64,000 nucleotides of DNA from Sympetrum striolatum. Taxonomy: Eukaryota; Arthropoda; Insecta; Odonata; Libellulidae. The stretch spans positions 186,001-250,000 of the forward strand of contig CANPUZ010000033.1 in NCBI GenBank assembly GCA_947579665.1, written 5' to 3'. Positions 47,229-60,217 of the stretch are shown one piece after another; position 1 is the stretch's first letter, and each line of letters begins with the position of its first letter. The notes under the pieces were generated by a model that saw only the letters and a program-made list of their open reading frames with translations, had not been told where the DNA came from and ran no database searches. The position numbers and the translations under genes were made by a program.

Positions 47229-48822
47229 TTTAGATTTAGATTTAGATATATACCCCGCGAGCCGCCAGAGGCGTATGGCAGGGGGTGTAATACACCACCA
47301 TTATGCATTCCTACCTATTAGCATCTCTAATAGCTTGGGGAAAAAAAGACCAAAAGTAATTCCGTCCTTGCAATTACTTCCCTATAACGCTTCGTCGATG
47401 CCTCTCGGAGATCTCGTTCGATCCTTACTGGCACTAACATTTCACTTACTTCGTCTATAAATTCTGAACGATTGAACTTTTCGAAAAGTTTCCGACGATA
47501 TTCAGATCTTCTCATCTGTAGTGAATTCCAACTGAGGGACTCTATCATTGCCGTAACGCTGCTATCAAACCTGAAATCCCCGCAAACGAATCGGGCTGCT
47601 CTACGCTGGACCATCTCTAAATCTGAGACTAAACCTACTTCGTGTGGGTTCCAAACCGCACAGCAGTATTCAAGACTCGGACGAATAAGAGAAAAGTAAG
47701 CTATTTCTTTGACTCTCGATGAGCATCCTCTCAACGTTCTACCAGTTAATCTTTGCATTCTATTCGCTTTTCCTATTGCATCTCGAATATGTTCTTTAAA
47801 AGATAAGTTACTGCTAAACGTGACTCCTAGGTATTTGTTGTCGTGAACTAACTCTAATGGATGACCTGAGATTTGGTACTGCGCGGGAATTATGTTTGTG
47901 GAGCGCGTAAAACTCATGGCAACGCATTTATTTATATTTAAATCCAGCTGCCAATCTTTACACCATCCTGATATTACGTCCAGGTCGTCTTGAAGCACAT
48001 TACAATCGTTTTCTGTCAAAATCTCTCTGTATATCAGGGTATCATCGGCAAATAATCTAACCTTACTCTTTACGTTATCTACGAGGTCGTTAATGTAAAT
48101 TAGAAATAAGATAGGACCAAGAACACTTCCCTGTGGAACTCCTGATGTGATACTTATTTCTTCGGATAAAACTCCATCTAACGCAACTCGCTGAGATCTG
48201 TTTTCTAGAAAAGATTTGGTCCATCTGATAGCTTTTTCGTCGATCGCGTAGGCACTCAGCTTTTGGATAAGCTTTTCGTGAGAAACTGTGTCGAAAGCTT
48301 TCCTGAAATCTAGGAAAACTGCGTCTGATCTAACACCGCCGTCTGCTGCATACGTCATTCATAAAAAGCGCTAACTGGGTCTCACAAGACCTACCTTTAC
48401 GGAATCCGTGCTGGCTCTGACTGATTGCTCCCTTTTCAGAAAGAAAGCGCATGATAGAGCTCGCTATAATATGCTCCATTATTTTGCAAAAAATTGAAGT
48501 TAATGAAATAGGCCTATAATCATCTGGTTTTGACGCGCGCCCTTTCTTAGGCACCGGAATGACATTAGCTTTTTTCCACGACATTGGGACGGTTCCCTCA
48601 TCCAATGATTTCTGATAGAAAATCTGTAGAAGTGGAGCAATTTCATCGGCTAAAGTTTTTATTACAACAGCGGGAATACCTTCGGGTCCTGGCGCCTTTT
48701 TTCTATCAATCTCTCGCAATAATTTTCCAATTCCATCAACCGATATCTCGATGGGACACATCTCTGATCTTGTTAATCCAATGAAGATAATATCGTTCGA
48801 TGTGCTGACATTTCTTCGTTTT
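47229..48822 (-). pseudogene. CR1-like LINE: full reverse transcriptase domain with one frameshift
   Basis: This is the best preserved coding sequence here. The upstream frame (from about 48822) reads IGLTRSEMCPIEISVDGIGK, APGPEGIPAVVIK, SWKKANVIPVPKKG, DDYRPISLTSIFCKIMEHII and QHGFRKGRSCETQLALFMND. A single shift near 48350 leads into the downstream frame. That frame carries motif A (AVFLDFRKAFDTVSHEKL), motif B (SGVPQGSVLGPILFLIYIND), motif C (VRLFADDTLIYR), motif D (LDLNINKCVAMSF) and the thumb (YLGVTFSSNLSFKEHI). A typical LINE C-terminus ends in a stop at 47327-47329. About 80 bases of 3' sequence end in a TAGATT/TCTAAA hexamer repeat near 47231-47248, the type of tail expected of CR1-like LINEs. 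The endonuclease is missing, so it is a 5'-truncated copy. Confidence 0.9.
47231..47248 (-). repeat. Hexamer 3' tail (TCTAAA)n of the CR1-like LINE
   Basis: Three TCTAAA-type units on the minus strand follow CGGGGTATATA at the 3' end of the LINE. Tandem short-word tails replace poly(A) in CR1-like elements. Confidence 0.7.
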
Positions 48823-48829
48823 CATTCAA

Positions 48830-50790
48830 ATTATATGATGTGAAGCTAGATTTTGCGATGATCCATTTACAATTCTTTTTGTTTGTGGTAATCTGACAGC
48901 TCGGAATGTACGAAAAGTGTTTCGTTCCTCTAAATACATGTGCTTCTTATCGAGCTTCAAATTTCCCAGTGTACTATAGATCGTTGAATCCCTGCCGATT
49001 TGTCGCAGCGCATTATAATGCGTAATTCGACTGTGTTCCTCATAGCATACCTGTACTTTACGACTCAATTTGTTGGGGATTGTCACCATAGTGATTAATT
49101 AGTTCACTCCGCAGTCGGTGTTTCATCAATGATAATATAAACTGGAACTTACAAATGCTTGTTTTAAAGAATCGCAGATCTGAAGTTGATAAATAGTTAT
49201 GTAATTGATGATAAATGGTTAGGAAGTTCAGCAAATAATTTTGATCCATCGTATGGAGCCCCTTATTAATATCTGAGAGCGGCTTTTATCAGCTTTATCT
49301 CACGTCTTTTCCGGTTTATCCGAAAGTTTGCGACACATTGGAGCCATATCGATGAATGGTATTTTATAACAGGTTAAGTTTTCTTCCTTTGGTTTGTTAC
49401 GTAATATTACAAATAAGAGTTCGTTGAACAGTCAATGGAATTAACTCTAAGTGAGTTTATACTCTAACAACTCAGCTCCTCTACTGGTCTTCTGCATTCC
49501 CTTTGTGCAGAAGTTTTGATCGCGTAAAATGACAGCGGAATAAATATAATGAGTTATCAATTGTATCAATCAAAGAAGCGAAAAACGAGAAAGTGGCTCT
49601 ACCAATTTTCAGAGCCTTATGACGTAGCCTAATTGTTGGACTGACCATCAACGAATAAATGGTCTCTTCCTCGCGAATAAATGCAAATAAATACATTCGA
49701 CGGACGAAACCTTTGCTTTAGATTTCGAACTTAGTAAGCCGTAGAATATGATTTTGAAGCAACGAACTGAACTGTCCATGAATGAAAGGAACGACTTAAG
49801 AGAATAAGAGACGGTATAATAAAGGAAATCTGAGGAAAGAGAGAAGTTTGCATACTTGACTAAAAGTAACGCCGCAACTTCCAAATTATGACGACGCGAC
49901 GCATGTAATACGATATAAATAGGCACGGAATGAACTATGCGAGAAATCAAGAAGAAGAACGCTCTTATGTGCCCCGATGAGTAAAACGAAGGTGTGAATT
50001 TTACCTCTGATTCGATCCTTTGTACTCATTAAGAGAATTTCTTGTTTACAAGATATTCGAAAGGTCTTAGCTTCGTGTGTGATATTTGGGAGTCATGTAA
50101 ATGTTCTCTCCATATTTCTCAGATGATGAATGGGTGCTTTGCTCTCCCCACCTCGTCGACTTGTTTCGGTGATGAATGAGCAATCTCTCGGCCTAAGGTT
50201 AACCTGTAATTCAGCGGATCGTATCCATCGTTTATTGCGATCCTTTTAATTGGCCCAGAGCATCCAATACTTACACTTTTTTGATTGCAGGAATCATTCT
50301 GTGAATGTCTCCTCACTGGTTATTTACCGCAGGTTTGTGTTTCAGTTACGAAGCAGCGGTTTAATCATTTTCAGTTTTTCGGGATTGATGATTTTTACAG
50401 TTTATTTACTGGGCTTTTAATCAGAGGGAATGGACTTCAGTTCCACAAGGCGGAGTTTATTTTCATTTAATTAATAGCATTTCAAAAAGAGAATGTATTG
50501 CACTTCGAAAAGATTTGATATGGCTTTCCGACTTCAACATTCCAACTTTTTTTATAATAGCACATCTTTGCGGTGTGTATTTATAAATGTTCGTAAGAAC
50601 TCTATAACTCGTCAAAGTTATCAGTTCCCGAGGTATTTGCTGATGAAAAGCTTGTACTTATGTCTTGAATGATGAACTTAAACATTTATTCTATTACTAA
50701 TAATTGTATTAAGTTAACGATGATCAGGATGGATGAGGGAAATATAGAAAAATGGATAAATTCTCTCTCTGGAGTAGTAACCCTTCTTGG
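48830..50790. other. Unassigned sequence
   Basis: Open frames of 60-100 codons occur on both strands but none matches a known family. No repeat structure was found. Confidence 0.4.
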
Positions 50791-50794
50791 GATG

Positions 50795-51075
50795 AAAAGA
50801 TGAGGTTCGGATCAGAATTGTCTTGGTCAAGGAAGTTTTCATGAATCAAAGGGAATTGATGGATAGAGTACATGATTAGGAATCAGGAAAAGATTAATGA
50901 TATACCTGCTCTGGGGTGTTTTACTAAATGGGTGTGAAACATGAACCATAGGGAAAGTGGAAATGAATGGCCTTCGAGGTGGGAGTGTGGCATAGAATGG
51001 AAAAAGTAGGTTGGGTGCATAGGAAAACAATCACAGAGCTGCTTATGATGCTGATGATTAATTTGGAAGAAATTC
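50795..51075 (+). pseudogene. RTE-like LINE C-terminal fragment
   Basis: The plus strand reads DEVRIRIVLVKEVFMNQREL, then, after decayed sequence, VLLNGCET and TIGKVEMN (a TGG-to-TGA change removes the usual W). After a frameshift it reads MAFEVGVWHRMEKVGWVHRK and TITELLMML. These correspond to the IRxRIxLAKxAF, LLYGCETWTL and LEAFEMWxxRRMxxxxWxxKxTNEE blocks near the C-terminus of RTE-type reverse transcriptases. It belongs to the same subtype as the fragment at 4.8 kb. Stops and a frameshift mark it as dead. Confidence 0.75.
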
Positions 51076-52378
51076 AACCTGCGAGCGATAAAAATGAACT
51101 CAACGTTAATTTCTTAAGAGAAGGGCTTTTTTCGTCTCATCAATTCGTCCTCAAATATGAAGCAGAGATTGTTGTTTTTACGATATTTTCGAATTGTAGC
51201 CGCGGCACTCCATTTAATGGGCATAAGAACTGAATAGATTTCATCTAATCACTGCGAAAGAGTGATCATGGATATGCACGAAAACATTTTTAAGCAGTGA
51301 TTTACACGACGAAATACGCGAGGCCCAACGAACGCGATTTTCTCAGCCAGACGACAAAAATATTTCTCGAGATTACGGCGAGAACTGATGGCTTTCATTG
51401 GTGTCTTTTTCCGCTTAATATAAGGTGCACTTATTTGAGAATTATTTAGGTAGTTTGTTGTTTCACATTGCACCCTGCAATGCGCCTTAGTGCGGCTCAC
51501 GGGGTACTAATGTAAATGTAAAGCATTTCCCATTTCTCCACGGGAAAACCCAGCAAGCGGAACATTTTTTTACTCCTGATTAATTCCATAAATCCACGAA
51601 ATTGTAATTGCGTTAGTTTTCATTTTAATTTTTCTATCGTAAAACGGCAACATTTCAGAGATCTTTTACTGTTTCTGCAATCAATTTTTTGAATACTTTT
51701 TAACTGCAATTAATTTTTTTGAATACAGTCAGTCTAAAGAAAGTGCAGAAATTGTCACATTTTAAGTGAAAACAATTTGAGCATCTTCGAACGCTGTAAT
51801 CTGGATGGGTATATATTGTATTATATTTAAGTAACTTGATTTTATATTTATATTGTATAGTTCTGAAATTGCGCTATTGAGTTGTTTTATTTCCGCTGCA
51901 ATTTTTTTTTCGGGTTTTTGTTCACTTTCAATTTGTCCTTAGGTGGCTTTCCGCCATAGAACATTAATGAATATATCATTATTATTAAATATAAAAAAGT
52001 GATGTATAAACTATAATTTCGCCAATCTGCTCCACAAATCTCAAACAAAGTGTTTTCCGTTCTCCAGGTGATGGTAGTTGTAACATGAAAAGGAGTTTCT
52101 CTGCGGCATTCCTAAATGCACACAACACGTGAATGCAACAAAGCGGCGTGCGAGATGAATCACAAGGAATAACAGTCAAACGGATGTTACCTCCTTCGCA
52201 TATTTCGCTTCGATCAAAGAAGCCATCTAAAGTAAAACGCTCAAAGCGGATCCATTTGCATTCAAATGGACACAAAGACTTCCGTAATTACGTTGCACTC
52301 CGTTATTGCCGAACTAAGAGTGAAATTCGATGCATTTTCAGATGCGCTTTTATGACGAGCCAATTGGAGCGCCTTTCT
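51076..52378. other. Unassigned sequence
   Basis: Nothing recognised; overlapping short frames near 51985-52390 resemble no family. Confidence 0.4.
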
Positions 52379-52386
52379 AAGTTATC

Positions 52387-52523
52387 GTAGTAGAAGTAGT
52401 AGTATTGTTAAAAGTGCTTCGACAGCTTAGGTCACTTCGGACATTGGCTCCCACCGGGAATCGAACCCGGGACCGCTTTCACCAAAGGCAAACGCGCTGT
52501 CCACATGACTATCCGGAAGCTCA
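52387..52523 (-). mobile_element. tRNA-derived SINE, same family as at 18.7 kb
   Basis: On the minus strand: the tRNA-like head with TAGTCATGTGGACAGC and the perfect B box GGTTCGATTCC, then CCAATGTCCGAAGTGACC, CTGTCGAAGCACTTTTAAC and an ACTACTACTTCTACTAC tail. AAGTTATC occurs on both sides (52379-52386 and 52524-52531) and is a likely target duplication. The tail is a longer trinucleotide repeat than in the 18.7-kb copy. Confidence 0.88.
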
Positions 52524-52768
52524 AAGTTATCTTTGGTAATATTATTCGAGTCAATTACTGTTTAAGTTTATTACTGGAATTTGATTAATAAGAATATAAA
52601 ATCATTATGGCGTGTATAAATATCCTTTTTTTGCTATGTTTGAATTATTTTAGGATAATATTAACTATTAAAGAGTAATTGCTGTCAAAATCTCTTCTAT
52701 TTCATTTCAATTTCATCTGTAAATGGAAAATTCTCTAAAAAAAACTGTTCACATTTAAAATGAGAAAC

Positions 52769-53471
52769 ATCTGATGTGGCCAACACATGACTTTCTCCAT
52801 ATTTATTGAAATATGGAGAATATATAAATAACTCCAAAACAACGAGTGCTACAGAAAAAAAAAAGTTGTAGTAAAATAAATTATCTATAACGTATGTACA
52901 GATTACAATTACAATGTATGTACAAATTACAAGTACAGTAAATACATCACATTCTGACAGAAATATTTAAGAAAAACTACAATTTTTGGATAAAAAGCAA
53001 CTTACGGTTAGCGAGTATTCACTAATCCTCCTCTCCTATAAACCACTCCTAAACAATCAGTGTTACGAAAATATGTTTCAAACAAAATTTGTAGAAATGT
53101 ACATTATCTATAACTTTTGTAAATTATTGTATATACCTACATTGAATTCTGACAGATATTTAAGAAAAAAAATTGTTCCGGATAAACCGCAACTTACGGT
53201 TAAGCGATATTCATTAAAAACTAATCAACTCTTGTCATAGTTAGGAATATACTAAATATAAATTTTGGAAATGATCGGATAATCACGTTTTAAGATAGAG
53301 CGCACACAAACCTTTTCACCACATACAGACAGACACACAGACAGACATGTTCGAGAAAATAGCGAAAACGAGCTCTATGGGCCCCAAAACATCAATTTCC
53401 GCTGAAATCTGGAGGTCGAATTATTTGCGAATACAATACTTTCTCTATACTACGTATAGGGAGAAAGTAAA
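52769..53471 (-). mobile_element. HINE-like element, copy 2 (diverged subfamily)
   Basis: It has the same ends as copy 1 in reverse orientation: the 3' end ATCTGATGTGG...CACATGACTTTCTCCATAT at 52769 and the 5' end ...CTATACTACGTATAGGGAGAAAGTAAA at 53471. The interior is largely different. It has two tandem units of about 190 bp (TTCTGACAG with AACTTACGGTTA at about 52955 and 53147) and a degenerate ACAGACAGAC run where the others have CA repeats. Confidence 0.6.
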
Positions 53472-53883
53472 TATAGTAAAAGAAACACTAACAAACTAAC
53501 TGCGTAAGTAAATTTAAACTGCGAAATAATAATGTTAAAACTAGTATGATCTAAACGTATCGCGGAATTTATTATATTTTGCTGTGGAACGACTGCAACT
53601 TATACACGATGCTAACATAAATAGAATTAGTTGAGTTATCCGTAGAATATACGACGTAGAGGTTACAAATATTTGCACTTACGGCTGTTTATTACCTCAC
53701 AGATTTTGAAAATGTGTTAGGTGTTGGATAAGATCACTAAATTATTCGAAAATGAATAATGACATTCGGAATGTTTACCAAAGATTCACAAGTTGAGGTC
53801 TGAAACACGTACTGTTCTTAGGATGAGGAAAGTATTCTACTAGTTTACTGAATTTTACTTATATTCATATTACAATACTGTTA
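53472..53883. other. Unassigned sequence
   Basis: Nothing recognised between HINE-like copy 2 and the foldback. Confidence 0.4.
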
Positions 53884-53983
53884 CACAAATTTATGAATAA
53901 AACACTTGTACAATTCCACAATACCGTTACCATTCCACATAGTATTGTGGAATTGTGCAAGTGTTTTTATTCATAAATTTGTG
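53884..53983. repeat. 100-bp foldback: 41/42-bp inverted arms, 17-bp loop
   Basis: The left arm 53884-53924 (CACAAATTTATGAATAAAAC...) and the right arm 53942-53983 are reverse complements with one mismatch and one extra A. The loop is CGTTACCATTCCACATA. As RNA or single strand it would form a very stable hairpin. It may be a tiny foldback transposon or a microRNA-like hairpin; neither is shown by the sequence. Confidence 0.85.
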
Positions 53984-54794
53984 CATCATGAAATTCCGCC
54001 AATGATCGCTCCACCTAATTCTGTACCATACTGTTAATTAAATAAAATTAAAAACAATTTCTAAGTTAAAGACGTGCGTTTACCAGCTTCAAACAGCTTA
54101 AATTCAACTTCGCCCTGAGAGAAAATTGAGTAATCTGATTCGACATTTGGTTTATCCACAAAAGAGGAGAGATTTGACCTGATTTTCAGCTGATATATTA
54201 AAATCACATACCGCTTCCTCTGCATTCCCTTTTGTGCGCGGTTTCAATATCGTAGTTATTCGAAACAAAATGAAAATCGCTCCTCAAATTGAAATATAAC
54301 TTTTTCCCTGAATTAGAAACGGATCTTCATTTCGGTGTCACCTTAATAAAAAATATCCCGGGGTGATTCATCTTCTTCGGATGGCTTCTGGAATATCCAT
54401 TTTTGCCAGCGAATACAAAGTGGCTCATTTGGTGAGTTGCTGAAAGCGGAATTTGGTGAATCATTTTACTCGAAACGCATGTGTTTATGTATCGGGAAAT
54501 GATTGATGGGCCTGTCAAACGGGTTTGTCAAACCTTAGTACTTCCTTTAAATTTCGATTTCCTGTTACTGCACTTGTAGGAAGAATACGAAAGATTTACA
54601 TTTTGCGTCATTCATTACAGGAATACTCTAATCCAATATGCTTCTATGTTGGTGCTTTCAAATGTAGTTTTTCAAATCCATGAGCATTTCAAGCACCTTC
54701 ACAGGTAATCACCTAAATCCGTTATCCTGTGACCATGTTTGACTTCAGCAAACAAATTGAATGAACAACTCGATTAAATTCAAAATAAAAAAAA
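53984..54794. other. Unassigned sequence
   Basis: Nothing recognised. Confidence 0.4.
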
Positions 54795-55504
54795 ATCTGA
54801 TGTGGCCAGCACATGACTTTCTCCATATAAAAGATGTAAATATTTACCTACGACAGTAATTTCGAACTCTATATTCCATCTAAACTTGGAAGATGAGTGA
54901 TTAATTTATATATTATTATCTTTTCGGTACAAACATTATAAATAATGTTTTTCGGGACATGCTCGATGAAAAACGATGAATTTGGCCTTTCGCCCATAGA
55001 GCCCAGAGCGCCCACAAAGTACATAATCAGCAACTTCCGGTTTATCAGTATTTCATGAATAACTCCTAAACAAACAGTGATACAAAAATATATTTCGAAC
55101 AAAGGATATAGTAAATTTTATTTTCTAAAACATTTATAAACAATAGTATCTACCTAAATGTCATATTTATGGAGATATTTTGAAAACCGGAAATGAGCTT
55201 TGAAGAATGAAGCTCGACTTCCGGTTGACCGATTCACTCCAAAAACTAATCAACTCTGACAGCACAAACCACAGTACTATATATGAAGTTTGGTATTGAT
55301 ACGACTAATAGTTTTCACGTTAGAGCGCCCACTATCACACACACACACACACACACACATACACATACACACACACACATCATTCCGAAAATGGTCACAA
55401 CGTGTTCTAGGGACCCCAAAACATGTATTTCCGTTGAAATCTCGAAGTCGAATTTTTTCATGAAAACAATACTTTCTCTATACTTCGTATATGGAGAAAG
55501 TAAA
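54795..55504 (-). mobile_element. HINE-like element, copy 3
   Basis: A 710-bp copy close to copy 1 in reverse orientation. The 3' end (ATCTGATGTGGCCAGCACAT, then ACTTTCTCCATAT) is at 54795 and the 5' hairpin (ACTTTCTCTATACTTCGTATATGGAGAAAGT class) ends at 55504. It has one internal GGGCGCTCT unit where copy 1 has two, which accounts for nearly all of the 310-bp length difference. A CA run at 55336-55380 matches the GT run of copy 1. Confidence 0.65.
55336..55380. repeat. (CA)n microsatellite inside HINE-like copy 3
   Basis: A CA run with two TACA interruptions, at the same place in the element as the GT run of copy 1. Confidence 0.9.
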
Positions 55505-58500
55505 TATCAATATTTGCTCACTTGGAAGAGCGTATTAAAAGATGGATTTTGTATTCTATACCCATTTTTAGATCGAAGCAATTGGATTTTCCTTTCTTAA
55601 ATTGTAATTTAACTTATATTTAACAAATGCAGTGAAAAATTAAAAAGTGGTCCCCCCCTCCGTCTAGGCACCAAACTTCGACATCGCTTCACTCGACGAG
55701 GAATATCAGTGCATGCCTTATACAAGATGCTGCTGATCACTTTTACTCGAGGGATTCGTTTGGGCATAATTCCAGAAGGAATTCTGTTTTGTACAGTATC
55801 TGCCATTAAAAGAAGACAGTTTTTCGCATCTTAAAATTAAGAAGGAGTATGATTCCGCAGGTGCGATTCACGCCAATCTCTTGGAATTAGAATGAAACGG
55901 ACATGAGTCAAATATTTCAAAGAAATGTTAAACTGTCGCAGAATACACTAACATCTGAAGTTAGCGTAGCGCCCGGAGCTGCTATTAATTGTCAAGGGAT
56001 CCTTACAAATGTTGTTTTTATTTACATTTTTTAAAAATAACTTGCTTATGGATTTATAATTTCTTTCCAAATCAGTAGGAAATAAATTAAATCAATTTAA
56101 TCCAAAGCATTTTTTTCCAAGATCTAAAGAGGCGATTTGCCCTCAGGCTGTACTTTCGTTCGTCATTTATGCACTTTGTCTACTTAACTGTCTTCTAATA
56201 TTTTATGTATACTAACTGTACGTTATTTTGATTGTTACGAAATGTTCATTATCAGATTTTTTCTTAGATCTACAGCGTTTTTTTGCAATAACTTCAAAAA
56301 ACTCTATTTGATCAGTTGAACAATTCTTTTGCGATTTTCTGTTTTTATTTATTTATTTATTAATCAGTTCTTAAGATTAATCTCACCTTCAATTCTATTA
56401 ACCATGTTAAGTATGTTATCTCCATTTTTCGGAACTTTAGAATCTAAATCTTTCTCGATGTATATTTCAGCATTGCCTCTTGCATCTTTAGTTATCAGGC
56501 AAATAGCTACTTTCGAATCCTTTTACATAATTTCAGTGAAACTGTGTTGCAAGCGTGAATATAAAAAAGTCATTTGCGAGACAATCTTATTTTCCTTCTT
56601 CGTTTAATTCTATTTCCGAATATTCGCTCGAAGAAAACGTTAACGAAACGCCCTCAGACAATTTCAGGACCGGGAAAGAGTAAACGGTAGGAAAATTCCC
56701 CAAACAGGAAATTGTCCAACTCTTACGCCCTTGGGAAATTAATTTGGGGTAAGTTCTTCGAGTTCCCTTATTAAAGGAAACAGTAAAAAAGTGTCCCGCA
56801 AGCGCCGATGCGAGTCATCAGCGTTGGTGGAGTCCTCTGGTGTAAGTGGACGGAGATATACACTCACACACTTTTTCCTCTTCATGAAAATTCTTTCCGA
56901 AGTCTATTTTTTAGATTCAAATGAACTTCAATCACGCCCTCTCTGTTTTATTCGTCGGCAATTTATCGCCTTTGGTTTGTAAAATAAATACCTGGAAACC
57001 ATTTTCAATAAATCAATTAAATCTAAACTAACTAAAGCTATCAACGAAAATCGAGCAATATGCACATCGTGACGCAGTTATCTTGCATGGGTAATTAATG
57101 TTTCCGTGTTTACACAAAGTTACTGAGTTATAAGGAAAGGGTTGTTTTTCCTCGGGGTAACTGAATTATAGGTCCATATTGGGGAATCTCACTTCAACAG
57201 TTTTGCAATTGCGTACTTGGTTTTTGCTTAAGCTGAGGACCTTTTGTCATTGAGGAGTTACACCAATCAACTCTTCATATTTATCGCATACAAACATAAG
57301 TCTACGCTAAAGCGCGATTTAAAAACCTTAAAAAAGATTATTTATCTTTTTGTTAAGTTAGCACACATCGCGCATTCTTTCATTGCAAATTTCGCCGACG
57401 CATTTGAAGCAAATCGATTGCGGAATTAAAACCTCGCTCCAATTAGAAACTCTGTTTACTCTGTGGAATCTCAAACATAAGACTGCAAATTCTAGCAGAG
57501 AATAGCTTAATTATCTAATTGAGACCCCCATAGAAGAAGTAGCGCATAATATACATCTTTACAGAATTTCATTTCCTCATTCACGTGATCATATCTTATC
57601 TATTATATAATATTCTCGGAATTTTATTTCAAATGTATGTAAATACATGCATTTCTATACTGAAAAACCAGTCACATGAGAATATCTAAATTTCCATCAT
57701 CAAATTATTATAAATCTTTATCAATGCATAATACGAATTAAGATAACAAAATGTTATGCTACAGCATTCCATGAACTCTACATTTCTTTCATAATTTAAT
57801 TCTTAAATTTTGTAGCTGGGTGTTTAATTTTGAATCTGTCAAAGAAAATGATCTGAGAAAGAAAGAACTACGTCACTCTTAAGATATTTTTACGTTTTGT
57901 GCATACTATGATGATTCAGTAAGCACAGTTTTTACATTCAGCAAACTTCAATACTTTTATCAAATCATAGCATATCTTAGAAAATCAGATCACCTAATTA
58001 AGGTCTGAAATTTTTTCCATTGAATCAAGATCTACAATGAGAGAAGATACATAATGGTTGCTAAAACTCAAACACAATGAAAAATCTCTCCTACTCTCGT
58101 GAGTCTATATCATTTGCATTAAATTTGAAGGCAGGCCTAATAGTCAAATTAGATGCAAAAAATGGAACGAAATAGAAAAAGGTCACGTTTGGCTGATTTT
58201 TTATATTTCGTTATGTCAATAGTATGCGACCGATTGTGCAGCTGCCAACATATTCGCAGCCTGAGCAATGGCCAAAGTACCGGTGAAATGTGTGTACTTT
58301 TTCAGTTTTTATTCAATATCTTCTGAAATATATGTTATGCAGAAAATATTATTCAAATGTTTCTTAAAGAAAATAAAATTTCCGTAGGCCCACAACAATG
58401 CTCCATTGTCAATTCGTCGCTCCATCCCTTCCCTTCTTCGGCGGACAGCCCCATCCTTGTTGGCATACCTATAGTTGTCACAAAAGACTTGTTTTCTTGT

Positions 58501-58954
58501 ATTTTTACGAAAAGATGTAATTAAGATGATTAATATTTACATGTTGATTAAGAAATCTGTTATATTACGATTTCAATTTTTTCGATGATCCTGGCTAAAC
58601 CGTCGGTGACGTCCTCAGCAGTCAGAGAGAGGACATTGTCCTTCTTCGAGACAAAATATGCACTCCTCTGGAATGATATTCCACAGCAATATTTACGTAA
58701 TACTGAGAATTTCATTTTTGGCCTTTAGAAACCTGAATGACTCATTTTTTCTTCATTTGCAAGCGCGGTAGATTCTGAGGAGCGGTGGAAGTTCCTGATC
58801 GTCGTTCTTTCACCACCATCCGTAGGGCTCGTTAAAGGTCTTTCGTTCCGGGAAAACGAGCAATGCTAACGTTGGATGACCATTTTATGATAGGCTGGTA
58901 TTCAAACTGTGTAGCCCCGTAAAGAGTTAGGAAGCATTCTACCCAGCTATGGCT
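55505..58954. other. Unassigned AT-rich sequence, 3.4 kb
   Basis: No gene or element is recognised. Short frames at 55609-55806, 56329-56607 and elsewhere look random. Confidence 0.35.
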
Positions 58955-59115
58955 ATATATATATATACTCCGTGATCCGCCAGTGGCTAATGGCAGAGAG
59001 CCAAGTATCACAAACAATCCTACCTATTAGCTTCGATTTTAATCTGCGGAAAGAAGCACCGAAAGTAATTATAAGTTTTTGCATTACTTCGTTGCAATGT
59101 TTTGTCGGTGTTTTT
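58955..59115 (-). mobile_element. Second copy of the CR1-like LINE 3' end
   Basis: On the minus strand, AATTACTTTCGGTGCTTCTT, GCTAATAGGTAGGAT and CTGCCATTAGCCACTGGCGG, followed by ATCACGGAGTATATATA, line up with the last coding and 3' untranslated bases of the CR1-like copy at 47.25 kb. It is much more diverged and 5'-truncated to well under 300 bp. The tail is a TA run in place of TCTAAA. Confidence 0.7.
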
Positions 59116-59639
59116 CGTAGTTCGTTCTTTTGCAGAGTGCTGCGTTAATGATGTTTCCGTCGCCACTTTCACTGCAAAACCCTGCCCTGCTCGAGTCCAG
59201 TGCAATCATCTTTGACGGTTTCACTGATGACAGTGAGCTTCTCAATAAGTGCTGCAGGAATTTGCCATTAATGCATACGTTTGTTGATATTTGATCTTTA
59301 TAAGTGCCATAATAATTGAGTTAATTAATGTATTGCCTATTTTTGATTCCGAAAATGTTATTTAACCTTTTACGGATCTCCTGATATTAAACATTTGAAG
59401 TTGACTATTCGCTGCAGTATTAAGGGTTCCCGCGAACATCTACGAAATAAAAAAAGATTGGGACAATGGGTGATTTTCATGAGTAGGGAGATAAAAATGC
59501 ATTAGTAATTTAAATCCCGGCATATAATTTCACTTCAGTGAAATGCTCTGGCAATTTTTTTTTGTGAAAGAGAGAAAGTTACAAAACAAAATCAAAAATA
59601 TTCAATTCGCCTTAATGAATTGAATGAGGAGAGACGGGG

Positions 59640-60217
59640 GTATACCAAAGGCACTTAGATCTATAAGGTTCTTTGTGCCATCCGCTATAATAAGAGATTA
59701 CCCATAGAGTCCTAAGGCCTTTGAAAAGGCAAGGAATTCACCTATGGGTAAATCTCTGATATTGCTGGGTTCCTGTAAAAAGGTACCCATGCAACGGAAC
59801 CGTGTCCTATTTACAGCAAGGTATTCACAGAGGAAATGAATTGTAGATTCCTCCTCTAAATTGCACCATCTGCAGCTTGAGGAATCAGTCATTCCCATGT
59901 TTTAGACGTTTTTCCTCACACCTCTGTCCTCTGTCGATTGCCAAATTATCAGGTGCTGGGTTTACGCCCAATCCCTGATCGTAGCTTTCAATACGGCAGA
60001 AGAAATAGGTTGAGTTGGGCCAACAGGAGAATGGAGAGCACCTTCCTTTACTAGCTCATCCGCTTTTTCGTTTCCAGAAATGCCCGCATGTCCGGATACC
60101 CAGAAAAGATGAATTTTATGCTGTTTAACCAGATCATCAAGCTCTCCGCGAAATTCTAGCACGCGCTTAGATCTGCACCATGGTGAGTTAAGTGCCTATA
60201 AGGCTGCATGACGATCG

